From an uncultured Clostridia bacterium (lineage in GTDB: Bacteria; Bacillota; Clostridia; TANB77; CAG-508): a stretch of 37,979 bases of DNA. The notes beneath the pieces are model-generated. The model saw only the letters and a program-made list of their open reading frames with translations. It did no database searches and was not told the DNA's origin. The DNA is taken from the NCBI GenBank assembly GCA_944390515.1, contig CALXQG010000004.1, positions 1 through 37,979 of the forward strand, given 5' to 3'. Positions 7,890 to 16,949 of this stretch are shown piece by piece. Position numbers and translations under genes: made by a program. Every line of letters begins with the position of its first letter. Within the stretch, counting starts at the first letter, position 1.

Positions 7890-9161
7890 ATGAAAATAAA
7901 AAATATTATAGCAATAGTGCTTATATTAATAACATTATTTACAACATTAGGTATTTTTTCAAATACCTCTAAAGCAGCAACATATATAATTGATGAAGCT
8001 GATTTATATTCAAAAGGGGAATTAGTATGTTTTTCATATAAAGATATGATTGTAGGAGTACAATTCGTCGTATACCAAAAAGATGGAGTTGAATATCCTG
8101 CATATTGTTTAAATAGAAACTTGCCAGGAGTTACAGAAGAAGAAAGTTATACTGTTAGTGCAGATAAGTTAGTAACGGATAGCAAAATATGGAGAGTAAT
8201 AACCAATGGATATCCATATCATTCAGCTAAAGAATTAGGATGCAATAGTGATATAGAAGCTTTTGCTGCAACAAAAATGGCTGTATATGATGCAATGCAC
8301 AATTATAATTGGAATGATTTTAAGGCTTTAGATGAGCAAGGAAGTAGAATAATAGCTGTTGCACAAAAAATAGCAAAAGTAGCAAGTAATTCATCTGCAT
8401 CTAAACCAGTATCAATTGTGGAAATAAAGACAAATGATTTAAAATGGGAAATGGATAAAATAGATAAAAATTTTGCTAGCAAGACTTTTTATGTAACAAC
8501 AAATGTTGATAGTACAAATTATAATGTGAAATTGAGTAATGTGAAGATAGACAATGTTAAAATAACTGATGAAAAAAATAATGAAAAAACAGAATTTAAA
8601 ACTGGAGAAAAATTTAAAGTTTTAATACCAATTTCAGAAATGGATAAAACAGGAAACTTTGATTTAGAAGTAACAGCAAACATGAAAACAATGCCAATAC
8701 TATATGGAAATTCTGGAAATAGTACAAAGCAAAATTATGCTTTAGTAGCAGGTGATTACGAATTTGAAAGTAGTAAATTAAGAGTTACATATTTAGATAA
8801 TACAACGAAAATAGAATTACTTAAAAAAGATGCAGAAACAGGAGAGCCACTTAAAGGTGCAAAATTTAATATATTAGATGAAAATAAAAATATAGTATAT
8901 TCAGATTTAGAAACAAATAAAGAAGGATTAGCAAAAGTGGAAGGAATTAATCCGGGAAAATACTATATACAAGAAATTAAATCTCCTGATGGATATACAA
9001 CATATGAAGAGTTAATTGAAGTAAATCTATTATTAAATCAAATATACAGAGTTAATGTAAATGATTACAAAAAACCAGAAGATGAGGAAAAGAAAGTGGA
9101 GGATGAAGACAAAACTATAACAGGAATAAAAGAAGAAAATCTGCCAAGAACAGGATTCTAA
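7890..9161 (+). CDS. Secreted thioester-type/Cna-B surface protein ending in LPRTGF
   Basis: The protein of 423 aa has a signal peptide (about residues 1-30, ending TSKAA). The N-terminal half resembles adhesin thioester domains: Cys73 in YPAYCLNR and a TKMAVYDAM motif at 128-136. In the family the second motif is usually TQxA, whose Gln bonds to the Cys; here Lys129 occupies that position, so the classic thioester cannot form. A Cna-B/SpaA-like domain follows (about 305-390: IELLKKDAETGEPLKGAKF, YYIQEIKSPDGY), then an acidic linker and the final residues ENLPRTGF. The protein stops there, lacking the hydrophobic helix and basic tail normal for a sortase signal. A terminator follows directly, so the end is genuine. 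It is co-transcribed with the sortase. Confidence 0.82.
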   Translation: MKIKNIIAIVLILITLFTTLGIFSNTSKAATYIIDEADLYSKGELVCFSYKDMIVGVQFVVYQKDGVEYPAYCLNRNLPGVTEEESYTVSADKLVTDSKIWRVITNGYPYHSAKELGCNSDIEAFAATKMAVYDAMHNYNWNDFKALDEQGSRIIAVAQKIAKVASNSSASKPVSIVEIKTNDLKWEMDKIDKNFASKTFYVTTNVDSTNYNVKLSNVKIDNVKITDEKNNEKTEFKTGEKFKVLIPISEMDKTGNFDLEVTANMKTMPILYGNSGNSTKQNYALVAGDYEFESSKLRVTYLDNTTKIELLKKDAETGEPLKGAKFNILDENKNIVYSDLETNKEGLAKVEGINPGKYYIQEIKSPDGYTTYEELIEVNLLLNQIYRVNVNDYKKPEDEEKKVEDEDKTITGIKEENLPRTGF

Positions 9162-9169
9162 AAATAAGT

Positions 9170-9201
9170 GAGGGTTCATATTTATTATGAACTCTCATTT
9201 G
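9170..9201 (+). terminator. Terminator of the sortase operon
   Basis: GAGGGTTCATA (9170-9180) pairs with TATGAACTCTC (9186-9196) with one G-U pair, followed by ATTTGTTGT. It begins eight bases after the stop codon of the surface protein. Confidence 0.75.
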
Positions 9202-9298
9202 TTGTAAAAAAACAAATAAAATGTAATAAAAAATATGTAAATTATGTAAGATATAGTGTATAATATATATGACCAATAAATAAGGAGAGATAATTTTA

Positions 9299-10618
9299 AT
9301 GTTAACACAAATTATAGTATTAGTTGTATTAATTCTATTAAATGCATACTTTGCAGCAACAGAAATAGCTTTCATATCTTTAAATGATGCTAAAATTGAA
9401 AAAGATGCAAAAGAAGGAAAAAAGAAAGCTAAACAAATTCTAAAAATGCTAAAGTCCCCAAGTAAGTTTTTGGCAACAATTCAAATAGGAATAACACTTG
9501 CAGGATTTCTATCTAGTGCTTTTGCTTCTGATGCATTTGCAGACAAGTTAGCACCTGTCCTAAATAGTTGGATGCCATTTTTAAGCATGGAAGTTTGGAG
9601 AGCAATTTCTATAGTGCTAATAACAATAATATTATCATTCTTTACATTAGTATTTGGAGAATTAGTCCCAAAAAGAATAGCAATGAAATATTATGAAAAA
9701 ATATCATATGCAACAATTGGAGTTATTAGAGGAATATCAGTAGTAACTGCACCATTTGTAAAACTATTAACTGTTTCAACTAATATGGTATCAAAGATAT
9801 TTGGAGTAGAAGAAAGTGAAGAAGAAGTTGTAACAGAAGAAGAGATAAAAATGATGATAGCAGAAGGAGAAGAAAAGGGAACAATAGAGCAAGGAGAATT
9901 ACAATTATTAAATAATGTATTTGAATTTAATGACATTATAGTTTCTGAAATTATGACTCCTAGAATAGACATGTATGCAATTGACGTAAATGACAATATA
10001 GGTAAAGTGCTAGATGAAATGGATCAGTTAAAGTATAGCAGAATACCTGTGTATAATGAAAACATAGATGATATAGAAGGAATATTGTTTATAAAGGATA
10101 TTTTAAAACCATTAAAAGATGGGGAAAATATAAATATAAAAGATATTATGAGAGAGCCATATTTTGTACCAGAATCTAAAGATATTGATGAACTATTTAA
10201 AGAAATGCAACAAAACAAAGTTCAAATGGCAATTGTAATTGACGAATATGGTGGAACAGCAGGATTAATCACAATGGAGGATATTATAGAGGAGTTAGTA
10301 GGAAATATTTTTGATGAATATGATGAAGAAGAACCAGATGTAAGAAAAGTTGATGATAATACTTATATCTTAAGTGGTGCACTTTCAACATATGATTTAA
10401 AGAAAATACTTAATGTTGAACTTCCAGAAGGTGACTATGAGACCTTGTCTGGTTATTTAGTAGAAAGACTTGGGAAAATTCCTGATAAAGACGAGCATCC
10501 AATAATAGAAGATGAAAAATTAACATATAAAGTAGAGGAAGTAGAAGATAAAAGAATTAAATATGTTAAAGTATGCAAAAATATGAACGAAAAGTTAGAT
10601 GATGAAAATAATGAATAA
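9299..10618 (+). CDS. CNNM/CorC (HlyC/CorC) family membrane protein
   Basis: The 439-residue protein has the CNNM (DUF21) transmembrane domain (about 1-150; motif NAYFAATEIAFISLN, FGELVPKRIA), a pair of CBS domains (about 205-330; SEIMTPRIDMYAID, YGGTAGLITMEDIIEELVG) and a C-terminal CorC_HlyC domain (about 345-425). The family is implicated in magnesium and divalent-cation efflux; the older label hemolysin is not supported functionally. The start at ATG 9299 follows AAGGAGAGA. It ends 19 bases before the next gene start, so the two are probably one operon. Confidence 0.93.
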   Translation: MLTQIIVLVVLILLNAYFAATEIAFISLNDAKIEKDAKEGKKKAKQILKMLKSPSKFLATIQIGITLAGFLSSAFASDAFADKLAPVLNSWMPFLSMEVWRAISIVLITIILSFFTLVFGELVPKRIAMKYYEKISYATIGVIRGISVVTAPFVKLLTVSTNMVSKIFGVEESEEEVVTEEEIKMMIAEGEEKGTIEQGELQLLNNVFEFNDIIVSEIMTPRIDMYAIDVNDNIGKVLDEMDQLKYSRIPVYNENIDDIEGILFIKDILKPLKDGENINIKDIMREPYFVPESKDIDELFKEMQQNKVQMAIVIDEYGGTAGLITMEDIIEELVGNIFDEYDEEEPDVRKVDDNTYILSGALSTYDLKKILNVELPEGDYETLSGYLVERLGKIPDKDEHPIIEDEKLTYKVEEVEDKRIKYVKVCKNMNEKLDDENNE

Positions 10619-10637
10619 TACAAAGGAGAGATACCAT

Positions 10638-12395
10638 ATGAATAAAAAGAAAGTAATTTTATTAGTAGGAACAATAGTAATTATAATAGCTATAGCAACT
10701 TTTTTAACAATATATTTTTCAAATAGAGCTAAATATATATATGAAATTGAAAAAGTAACTGATATTAATTATAACCTAATAAAAGAAAACAATAGATATG
10801 GAGTTATTGATAGAGAAGGAAATGTACTAGTAGAACCAAATTATGACGTTATACAAATACCAAATCCATCAAAACCAGTATTTGTCTGTATGTCAAATTA
10901 TAGTACAGAGACTCAAGAGTATGAAACAAAGGTGTTAAATGATAAAAAAGAGCAAATATTAACAGGATATGAAACTGTACAAGCTATTCCAGCGGAAACA
11001 ACTGCTGATGGTATTCCGTTTGAAAAAACAGTATTAAAATATAAGAAGGATGGCAAATATGGTTTAATTTCTATTGAAGGAAAAGAAATTACAAAACCAG
11101 AGTATGAAGATATTTCAGCAGTAAAATATAAAGAAGGGTTATTACAGGTAAAAAAAGATGGAAAAACAGGAATAATCAATATTAATGGAAAAGAAGTTAT
11201 AAAAGCTGAATACGATACAATAGCAGCAGACAATTACTATAATATAAATACAAAATATGAAAAAACTGGATTTATAGTTAGCAAAGTAGAAGAAGATGGA
11301 TATAGATATGGATATATAAACTATAAAGGAGAAAAAGTATTAAATACAGAATTTACAGAGATAGAAAGAGTAACTGAAATAGAGGATGATGAAAACATTT
11401 ATTTAATAGCATATAAAGACGGACAAGCTGGTTTATTAAAGAATGCAAAACAAATATTAGATTATTCATATGAAGAAATAACATATAATTTAACAAACAA
11501 TGTATTTCTAGTTCAAAGAAATGGAAAACAGGGTATTGCTAATATAGATGGAAAAATAAAGATAGATACTAAGTATACAAATATATCTTTTGGAGGAATA
11601 TATCTAAACGTAGAAGAAGAAGGAAATAAAAAGGTAATTGATATTAATGGAAATGAAGTTACAGATGGATATATTTATAAAATGATGACTCAAGATGGAA
11701 CACATAGTATTGTATATGGAGAAGATGAAATCTATAAAATAATAGATAATTCAGGTAATGTAGTTGTTGATAATGATTATACCTATATTGAAGAGATTGC
11801 AGATAATAAATATATTGTAGCTAACTATAATAATAATGGTATAATTGATTTAACAGGAAAAACTTTGATAGAGCTTAAATATAGTAGTATATTTGAACTA
11901 GAAAATACAGAATTGCTACAGGCAAATATATCTTCAACAAATAGCATTAGCCTAATTAATAAAAATATGGAGACAATAGCAACAATGGATGAAGCAGGAG
12001 TAGAAGTAGAAGAAAGTTATATTCGCTTGTATTCTAAGACAGGAAGCAGATATTTTGATTATACAGGAAAAGAATTAAGTGTAAATCAGGTATTCCCTAA
12101 TAATGCAATTTATGCAAAGCAAGAAGATGGAAAGTGGGGATTTGTAGATAAAGATGGAAATGCTAAGGTTGAAATTGATTATGATATGGTGACAGAATTA
12201 AATGAATATGGGTTTGCAGGGATAAAAAAAGATGACAAGTGGGGAGTAATTAATGAAGAAGGAGAAATAGTGCAAGAACCCCAATATGAACTTGATATAG
12301 TAAGTCCTACATTTATAGGAAAATATTTTAAAACAAGTGAATGGTATGGAAATAGTTATTATACAACAGAAGTGCAAGCAGAAGAAACAGAGTAA
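10638..12395 (+). CDS. Membrane-anchored WG-repeat protein
   Basis: The 585-aa protein has an N-terminal transmembrane helix (about residues 5-28) and at least nine WG (KWG) beta repeats of about 45-50 residues, such as NRYGVIDREGNVLVEPNYD, GKYGLISIEGKEITKPEYE and KWGFVDKDGNAKVEIDYD. The repeats likely form an extracellular beta-rich scaffold; no catalytic site is visible. I chose ATG 10638, preceded by AAAGGAGAG; the frame is open further upstream but overlaps the CNNM gene end. The job is unknown; such proteins often occur on the surface of gut Firmicutes. Confidence 0.88.
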   Translation: MNKKKVILLVGTIVIIIAIATFLTIYFSNRAKYIYEIEKVTDINYNLIKENNRYGVIDREGNVLVEPNYDVIQIPNPSKPVFVCMSNYSTETQEYETKVLNDKKEQILTGYETVQAIPAETTADGIPFEKTVLKYKKDGKYGLISIEGKEITKPEYEDISAVKYKEGLLQVKKDGKTGIININGKEVIKAEYDTIAADNYYNINTKYEKTGFIVSKVEEDGYRYGYINYKGEKVLNTEFTEIERVTEIEDDENIYLIAYKDGQAGLLKNAKQILDYSYEEITYNLTNNVFLVQRNGKQGIANIDGKIKIDTKYTNISFGGIYLNVEEEGNKKVIDINGNEVTDGYIYKMMTQDGTHSIVYGEDEIYKIIDNSGNVVVDNDYTYIEEIADNKYIVANYNNNGIIDLTGKTLIELKYSSIFELENTELLQANISSTNSISLINKNMETIATMDEAGVEVEESYIRLYSKTGSRYFDYTGKELSVNQVFPNNAIYAKQEDGKWGFVDKDGNAKVEIDYDMVTELNEYGFAGIKKDDKWGVINEEGEIVQEPQYELDIVSPTFIGKYFKTSEWYGNSYYTTEVQAEETE

Positions 12396-12409
12396 TTCTG
12401 TTTCTTTAT
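12382..12409 (+). terminator. Hairpin spanning the WG-gene stop codon
   Basis: AAGAAACAGA (12382-12391) and TCTGTTTCTT (12397-12406) form a perfect 10-bp stem around the TAA stop codon, followed by TATC. A weak terminator by its short T tail. Confidence 0.5.
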
Positions 12410-12434
12410 CTAATATAAGGGAGGAAATTTTAGT

Positions 12435-13679
12435 ATGTACAAAGAATTTGGGATAAGAGAAGAGTTAGTAAATTTAGCAGAAAAAGTTGAACGAGAGATA
12501 ACACCTATTTTTAATAAAATAAATAAAGTGTGTGAATATAATTCGTTAAAAGTGTTAAAAGCTTTTCAAAAAAACAATATTTCAGATATGCATTTCAATC
12601 AAACAACTGGTTATGGATATGGAGATATAGGAAGAGATACTTGTGAAAAAGTATTTGCAGATGTATTAAAAGCAGAAGATGCACTAGTTAGAGGACAATT
12701 CATATCTGGAACCCATGCATTAACAGTAGCACTTTTTGCGGTTTTGAGACCAGGGGGTACGATGCGTAGTGTAGCAGGTAAGCCATATGATACTTTAGAT
12801 GAAGTAATTGGAATAGTAGATAATCCAAGTTCATTAAAATCTTTTGGAGTAAATTTTGAAAAAATAGATTTAATAGATGACAAATTTGATTTTGATGAAA
12901 TTGAGAGAATTCTTAAAAATAAAAAAATAAAACTAATAGAAATACAACGCTCAAAAGGTTATAGTACAAGAAAGAGTATAACAATAGAAGATTTAGAAGA
13001 AGTAATAAAATGTATAAGGAAAGTAGATAAAAATGTAATAATAATGATTGATAATTGTTATTGTGAGTTTGTAAATGAAAAAGAGCCATTAGAAGTTGGA
13101 GCAGATATTATAGTAGGTTCCCTTATAAAAAATCTTGGTGGAGGAATAGCACCAAATGGAGCATATATAGCAGGAAAAAAAGCTCTAGTGAATTTGGCAG
13201 CAGAAAGATTGACTGTACCAGGTGAAGGAAAAGAAGTGGGACCAACATTAGGAATAACAAAATCTATTTTACAAGGGTTATTTATGGCACCTTCAGTAGT
13301 GGCAAATAGCTTAAAAACCGCAGTATTTGCAAGCAAAATATTAGAAGAATTAGGTTATGAGGTAGAACCTAAATTTGATGCTAACAGAGCAGATATTGTT
13401 CAAACAATTAATTTTAATGATGAGAATAAACTAATTAAATATTGCCAAGGAATACAAATGGGATCTCCAGTTGATTCAAACTCAATTCCAGAGCCATGGG
13501 ATATGCCAGGGTATACAGATAAAGTAATAATGGCAGCAGGTTCATTTACTCAAGGTTCTTCAATAGAACTTTCATGTGATGGACCAATTAGACCTCCATA
13601 CATTGCTTTTATGCAAGGCGGACTTACTTATGAGTATGGAAAATTAGGTGTGCTTAAAGCTATAGAAAATATAATGTAA
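12435..13679 (+). CDS. Methionine gamma-lyase family PLP enzyme (aluminium-resistance protein family)
   Basis: The 414-aa protein belongs to the Met_gamma_lyase family (YnbB type), cytosolic fold-type I PLP enzymes often annotated as aluminium resistance proteins; the true substrate is unsettled. Visible features are the N-terminal TTGYGYGDIGRDTCE, cofactor-loop residues around GQFISGTHALTVALF, the Asp in MIDNCYCEF, and the probable PLP-binding Lys232 in GSLIKNLGGGIAPNGAYIAG. The C-terminal region GSFTQGSSIELSCDGPIRPP is also family typical. Length is normal. The start at ATG 12435 follows GGGAGG. An intact gene, 28 bases before the next one, so probably co-transcribed with it. Confidence 0.92.
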   Translation: MYKEFGIREELVNLAEKVEREITPIFNKINKVCEYNSLKVLKAFQKNNISDMHFNQTTGYGYGDIGRDTCEKVFADVLKAEDALVRGQFISGTHALTVALFAVLRPGGTMRSVAGKPYDTLDEVIGIVDNPSSLKSFGVNFEKIDLIDDKFDFDEIERILKNKKIKLIEIQRSKGYSTRKSITIEDLEEVIKCIRKVDKNVIIMIDNCYCEFVNEKEPLEVGADIIVGSLIKNLGGGIAPNGAYIAGKKALVNLAAERLTVPGEGKEVGPTLGITKSILQGLFMAPSVVANSLKTAVFASKILEELGYEVEPKFDANRADIVQTINFNDENKLIKYCQGIQMGSPVDSNSIPEPWDMPGYTDKVIMAAGSFTQGSSIELSCDGPIRPPYIAFMQGGLTYEYGKLGVLKAIENIM

Positions 13680-13707
13680 AATTTAAATAACTAAAAAAGG
13701 AGAGTTA

Positions 13708-14979
13708 ATGAAGGTAATAATAATAGGAGGAGGACCTGCTGGATTATTAGCAGCAGTATCTTCTGCACAAAATAAAAATGAAGTAACTATACTAGAAAAA
13801 ATGGACATGCCCGGAAAGAAAATATTAATAACAGGAAAGGGCAGATGTAATATTACAAGCAGTTTGCCAATAGATGAATTCATAAAAAACATACCGGGAA
13901 ATGGTATGTTTATGTATAGCGCATTTAATAATTTTACAAATGAAGATATATTAAAAATCTTAAAAGAGCAGGGTGTACAAACAAAAGTGGAAAGAGGAAA
14001 TAGAATTTTTCCTGTTTCTGATAAATCAAAAGATGTGCAATTAGCATTAATAAATAAAGTAAAGAAATTAGGAGTTAAGATTTTAAAAAATGCAAAAGTA
14101 GAAGAAATATTAGTGAATGAAGATAAAAAGGTAGAAGGAGTAGTTGCTAGCATTAATGGAAAAATAGAAAAAATAAGTGCAGAAAAAGTAATTTTAGCAA
14201 CTGGAGGTAAAAGCTATCCAGGAACAGGTTCGACAGGAGATGGATATAAATTAGCACAAGAGTTAGGACATACAATTAGTAAGATAAGACCTTCATTAGT
14301 TCCATTAACTGCAAAAAAAGATAAAAGCCTAGATATATGCAAACAAATGCAAGGTTTAAGTTTGAAAAATGTAAAAATATATTTAAAAGATACTGAAAAA
14401 GATAAAATTATATATAAAGATTTTGGAGAAATGTTATTTACACATTTTGGAGTATCAGGACCAATAATATTAAGTAGTTCTGCACATTTATTAAGATATA
14501 AAAATGTAGAAAAGCTATTAAGTGAAAATAAGATTATATTAAGCATAGATTTAAAACCTGCATTATCAGAAGAGCAATTGGATAGTAGAATTTTAAGAGA
14601 TTTTGATAAGGAAAAAAATAAAGAATTTAGAAATAGTTTAAATGATTTATTACCTAAAAAAATGATTGAAACAATTGTCGAATTATCCAATATTTCTCCT
14701 ATTAAGAGAGTGAATGAAATAACTAAAAAAGAAAGAACCAAACTTGTACATTTATTAAAAAATTTAGAAATTGTTATTTCAGGGTTTAGACCAATTGAGG
14801 AAGCTATAATCACTTCAGGAGGAATTAATATAAAAGAAATAAATCCTAAAACTATGGAATCAAAAATAGTAAAAGGGTTATATTTTGCAGGAGAAGTTAT
14901 AGATGTTGATGCATATACAGGAGGATTTAATTTGCAAATAGCATATTCTACAGGATTTACGGCAGGAATGGATAATTAG
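13708..14979 (+). CDS. HI0933/YhiN-family FAD-dependent oxidoreductase
   Basis: The 423-aa flavoprotein starts with a dinucleotide-binding motif, IIIGGGPAGLLAAV, followed by KILITGKGRCNITS, and contains GGKSYPGTGSTGDGY and the C-terminal FAD-contact motif GEVIDVDAYTGGFNLQ, all typical of the HI0933 family. The reaction is unknown; some relatives are suggested to act on bile acids or modified nucleosides, but nothing here decides. The start at ATG 13708 follows AAGGAGAG. The gene has normal length and no in-frame CGG codon; it precedes yigZ by 37 bases and may share its transcript. Confidence 0.92.
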   Translation: MKVIIIGGGPAGLLAAVSSAQNKNEVTILEKMDMPGKKILITGKGRCNITSSLPIDEFIKNIPGNGMFMYSAFNNFTNEDILKILKEQGVQTKVERGNRIFPVSDKSKDVQLALINKVKKLGVKILKNAKVEEILVNEDKKVEGVVASINGKIEKISAEKVILATGGKSYPGTGSTGDGYKLAQELGHTISKIRPSLVPLTAKKDKSLDICKQMQGLSLKNVKIYLKDTEKDKIIYKDFGEMLFTHFGVSGPIILSSSAHLLRYKNVEKLLSENKIILSIDLKPALSEEQLDSRILRDFDKEKNKEFRNSLNDLLPKKMIETIVELSNISPIKRVNEITKKERTKLVHLLKNLEIVISGFRPIEEAIITSGGINIKEINPKTMESKIVKGLYFAGEVIDVDAYTGGFNLQIAYSTGFTAGMDN

Positions 14980-15016
14980 TAAATGTATATAATTGCACTT
15001 GAGAAAGGAATTCTAA

Positions 15017-15641
15017 ATGGAAAAATTTAATACAATAGATGAAAATAATATTGCTGAAATAGAAGAAAAACGTTCTAGATTTATAGGAAGCATATTCCAT
15101 GTAGACAATATTGATGATGCAGAAGAAATTATAAAAAATACTAGAAAGAAATATTATGATGCAAGACATAATTGTTATGCATATATAATAAGACAAGATG
15201 GAATAGTAAAAAGAGCAAGTGATGATGGGGAGCCAAGTCGGAACGGCAGGTTCTCCAATATTAAATGTATTAGAAAGAAATAACTTAAGTAATGTACTAA
15301 TAATTGTTACTAGGTATTTTGGAGGAATACTATTAGGAACAGGGGGATTAGTAAGAGCATATACAGAAGCGGCAACAAAAGCATTGTCGATTTCAACTGT
15401 TGTTGAAGAATTAGAGGGTGAAGAAGTTGAGATCAAGATAGATTATCCGAATTTTGAAAAGTTTAAATATTATTGTAATAAAAACAATATAAAAATTATA
15501 AAAACAGAATATAATGAATTAATTACAATTATTTTGGAATTAACAAAACAAGAAGAGAAAAAAATGTTAAAAGATAATAGTAATGTTATAAATATTTTGA
15601 ATTTTAGAATAATTAGAAATAAAATAATAAGAAAACAGTAA
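15017..15641 (+). CDS. yigZ: YigZ/IMPACT-family protein, read through a +1 shift at CGG (15239)
   Basis: YigZ proteins have an N-terminal UPF0029 (Impact) domain and a C-terminal ferredoxin-like domain; the eukaryotic relative IMPACT modulates GCN2, but the bacterial role is unclear. The N-terminal part includes KKYYDARHNCYAYIIR and RASDDGEPS. In-frame reading then meets CGG at 15239 and stops at 15281. Skipping C15239 gives GGA ACG GCA GGT, restoring the family signature DDGEPSGTAGSPIL, and the frame continues through IVTRYFGGILLGTGGLVRAY to the stop at 15639. The joined protein has 207 aa, the usual family length. ATG 15017 follows GAAAGGAA. The residues on both sides of the break are the best conserved in the family, so a decayed gene is unlikely. 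Confidence 0.88.
15239..15242 (+). other. Putative +1 frameshift site CGG-A in yigZ
   Basis: Incoming frame AGT CGG AAC; skipping C15239 gives AGT GGA ACG (Ser-Gly-Thr) inside the signature GEPSGTAG. The glycine is residue 75. Another CGG six bases on (ACG GCA) spans two codons of the new frame and has no effect. Confidence 0.75.
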
Positions 15642-15740
15642 AAGTTACAAATATCAACAGTTATAAGAATTGAAACTAGTACTTAAAAACTCAAATTCTT
15701 AGAACAAAAATAAAAAAATTAAAAAACTTGCAAAAAACTA

Positions 15741-15769
15741 TTGTAAAATATTGGAAAAAGATATATAAT
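15741..15769 (+). promoter_or_regulatory. Sigma-A promoter for spo0A
   Basis: TTGTAA at 15741-15746, 17-base spacer and TATAAT at 15764-15769. Expected transcription start is near 15776, about 40 bases before the spo0A start. Confidence 0.6.
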
Positions 15770-15770
15770 C

Positions 15771-15793
15771 AAATTGTAAAAAATTTACAATTT
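15771..15793. promoter_or_regulatory. Palindrome at the spo0A transcription start
   Basis: AAATTGTAAA (15771-15780) and TTTACAATTT (15784-15793) form a perfect 10-bp inverted repeat with a 3-base centre, two bases after the -10. It overlaps the expected start point and could be an operator or a 5' mRNA hairpin. Confidence 0.4.
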
Positions 15794-15817
15794 AAATATT
15801 GATAGGGGGACAAGAAA

Positions 15818-16633
15818 TTGAGTGAAAAAATCAAAGTATTAGTATCAGACGACAACCAAGAATTTGCAAAAACATTAGTAAATTATTTAACCAAAGATGA
15901 AGATTTAGAGGTAGTAGGTGTAGCTAGAGATGGAGAAGAAGCATTTGAAATGATAGCTACACAGAAACCAGATGTAGCATTAATAGATATAATAATGCCA
16001 CATTTAGATGGATTAGGAGTGTTAGAAAGATTAAATTCAAGTGATTTAGAAAAAAAGCCAATGTGTATAATATTATCTGCTGTTGGGCAGGATAAAATTA
16101 CACAAAAAGCAATTCAATTAGGAGCACAATATTATATAGTTAAACCATTTGATATAAATATATTAGTTAAAAGAATTAAAGATTTAAAATTTTATCAACC
16201 ATCAAATAAAACAAGTATAATCGGAAAAGAATTCAAATCACAATATATAGAAATACCCCCAGAAAGTAAAAAAGAAGAAAAAAATTTAGAAGCTTTAGTA
16301 ACAAATGTTATACATGAAGTAGGAGTACCAGCCCATATCAAAGGATATCAATATCTAAGAGAAGCAATTATAATGGTAGTTAGTAATATAGATATAATTA
16401 ATCAAATTACAAAACAATTATATCCAGATATAGCGAGTAAATATCATACAACTCCAAGCAGAGTAGAAAGAGCAATACGCCATGCAATAGAAGTTGCGTG
16501 GGGAAGAGGAAAACAAGATATAGTAGAGAATATATTTGGTTATACTGTTTCTGCAAGTAAAGGAAAACCAACAAATAGTGAATTTATAGCAATGATAGCT
16601 GATAAATTAAGGCTTGAATTAAAGACAGCGTAA
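15818..16633 (+). CDS. spo0A: Sporulation master regulator Spo0A
   Basis: Spo0A is the response regulator that starts endospore formation. The receiver domain contains the acidic pocket SDDNQ, probable phosphoacceptor Asp57 in [12 protein letters not shown], and the Lys of YYIVKPF. The C-terminal effector domain carries the recognition helix and sigma-contact region [21 protein letters not shown], diagnostic of Spo0A. The length of 271 aa is normal. The start is TTG 15818 after GATAGGGGG. It sits alone behind its own promoter. Its presence together with YlbJ shows that the organism belongs to a spore-forming lineage. Confidence 0.97.
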   Translation: MSEKIKVLVSDDNQEFAKTLVNYLTKDEDLEVVGVARDGEEAFEMIATQKPDVALIDIIMPHLDGLGVLERLNSSDLEKKPMCIILSAVGQDKITQKAIQLGAQYYIVKPFDINILVKRIKDLKFYQPSNKTSIIGKEFKSQYIEIPPESKKEEKNLEALVTNVIHEVGVPAHIKGYQYLREAIIMVVSNIDIINQITKQLYPDIASKYHTTPSRVERAIRHAIEVAWGRGKQDIVENIFGYTVSASKGKPTNSEFIAMIADKLRLELKTA

Positions 16634-16757
16634 GAAACGCCAAAATGTTTAAGAAAGTAAAAGGTGCAGCATACAAGAGTTGAATGAATATCTATAAACT
16701 ATATAAAAATAAGTCAAAATAAACAAGAGGCTAAAGAACAAAATTGATAAATAAAAA

Positions 16758-16811
16758 GATTCCCAATATCAATTAATACTAGAAAAAAACGATTAATTAA
16801 TATTGGGAATC
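16758..16811. repeat. 20-bp inverted repeat downstream of spo0A
   Basis: GATTCCCAATATCAATTAAT (16758-16777) pairs with 16792-16811 with one mismatch and a 14-base loop. An A-rich stretch precedes it and no T run follows on the plus strand, so it would work best as a terminator for minus-strand transcripts. It lies in the 16634-16859 region, where I see no gene. Confidence 0.6.
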
Positions 16812-16859
16812 CGTATGCAAATTTAGTTAGAAAAAACTGTAAAAAAATGGAATATACAC

Positions 16860-16888
16860 TTGATTTTTGCAAACAAATGTTATATAGT
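16860..16888 (+). promoter_or_regulatory. Probable promoter of the small membrane peptide gene
   Basis: TTGATT at 16860-16865, 17-base spacer, TATAGT at 16883-16888. It would start an mRNA near 16895, 55 bases before the peptide ORF. Confidence 0.45.
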
Positions 16889-16926
16889 ATTAAACATAGG
16901 AAATGAGAATAAGCAGATGTGGTTTG

Positions 16927-16941
16927 CCTCCAACAAGGAGG
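16927..16941 (+). promoter_or_regulatory. Hairpin that hides the ribosome site of the peptide gene
   Basis: CCTCC (16927-16931) can pair fully with the Shine-Dalgarno GGAGG (16937-16941) over an AACAA loop, extended by G-U pairs. The ATG follows at 16950. Sequestered ribosome sites are common in type I toxin mRNAs. Confidence 0.45.
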
Positions 16942-16949
16942 TGAGGCTT

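Noticed and set aside
14640..14660. 0A-box-like TGTCGAA inside the flavoprotein gene
   Set aside because: It lies within coding sequence far from any promoter and is probably chance.
16860..16949. A longer 70-aa form of the membrane peptide
   Set aside because: The upstream part lacks a ribosome site and overlaps the likely promoter; AAGGAGGTGAGG points to ATG 16950.
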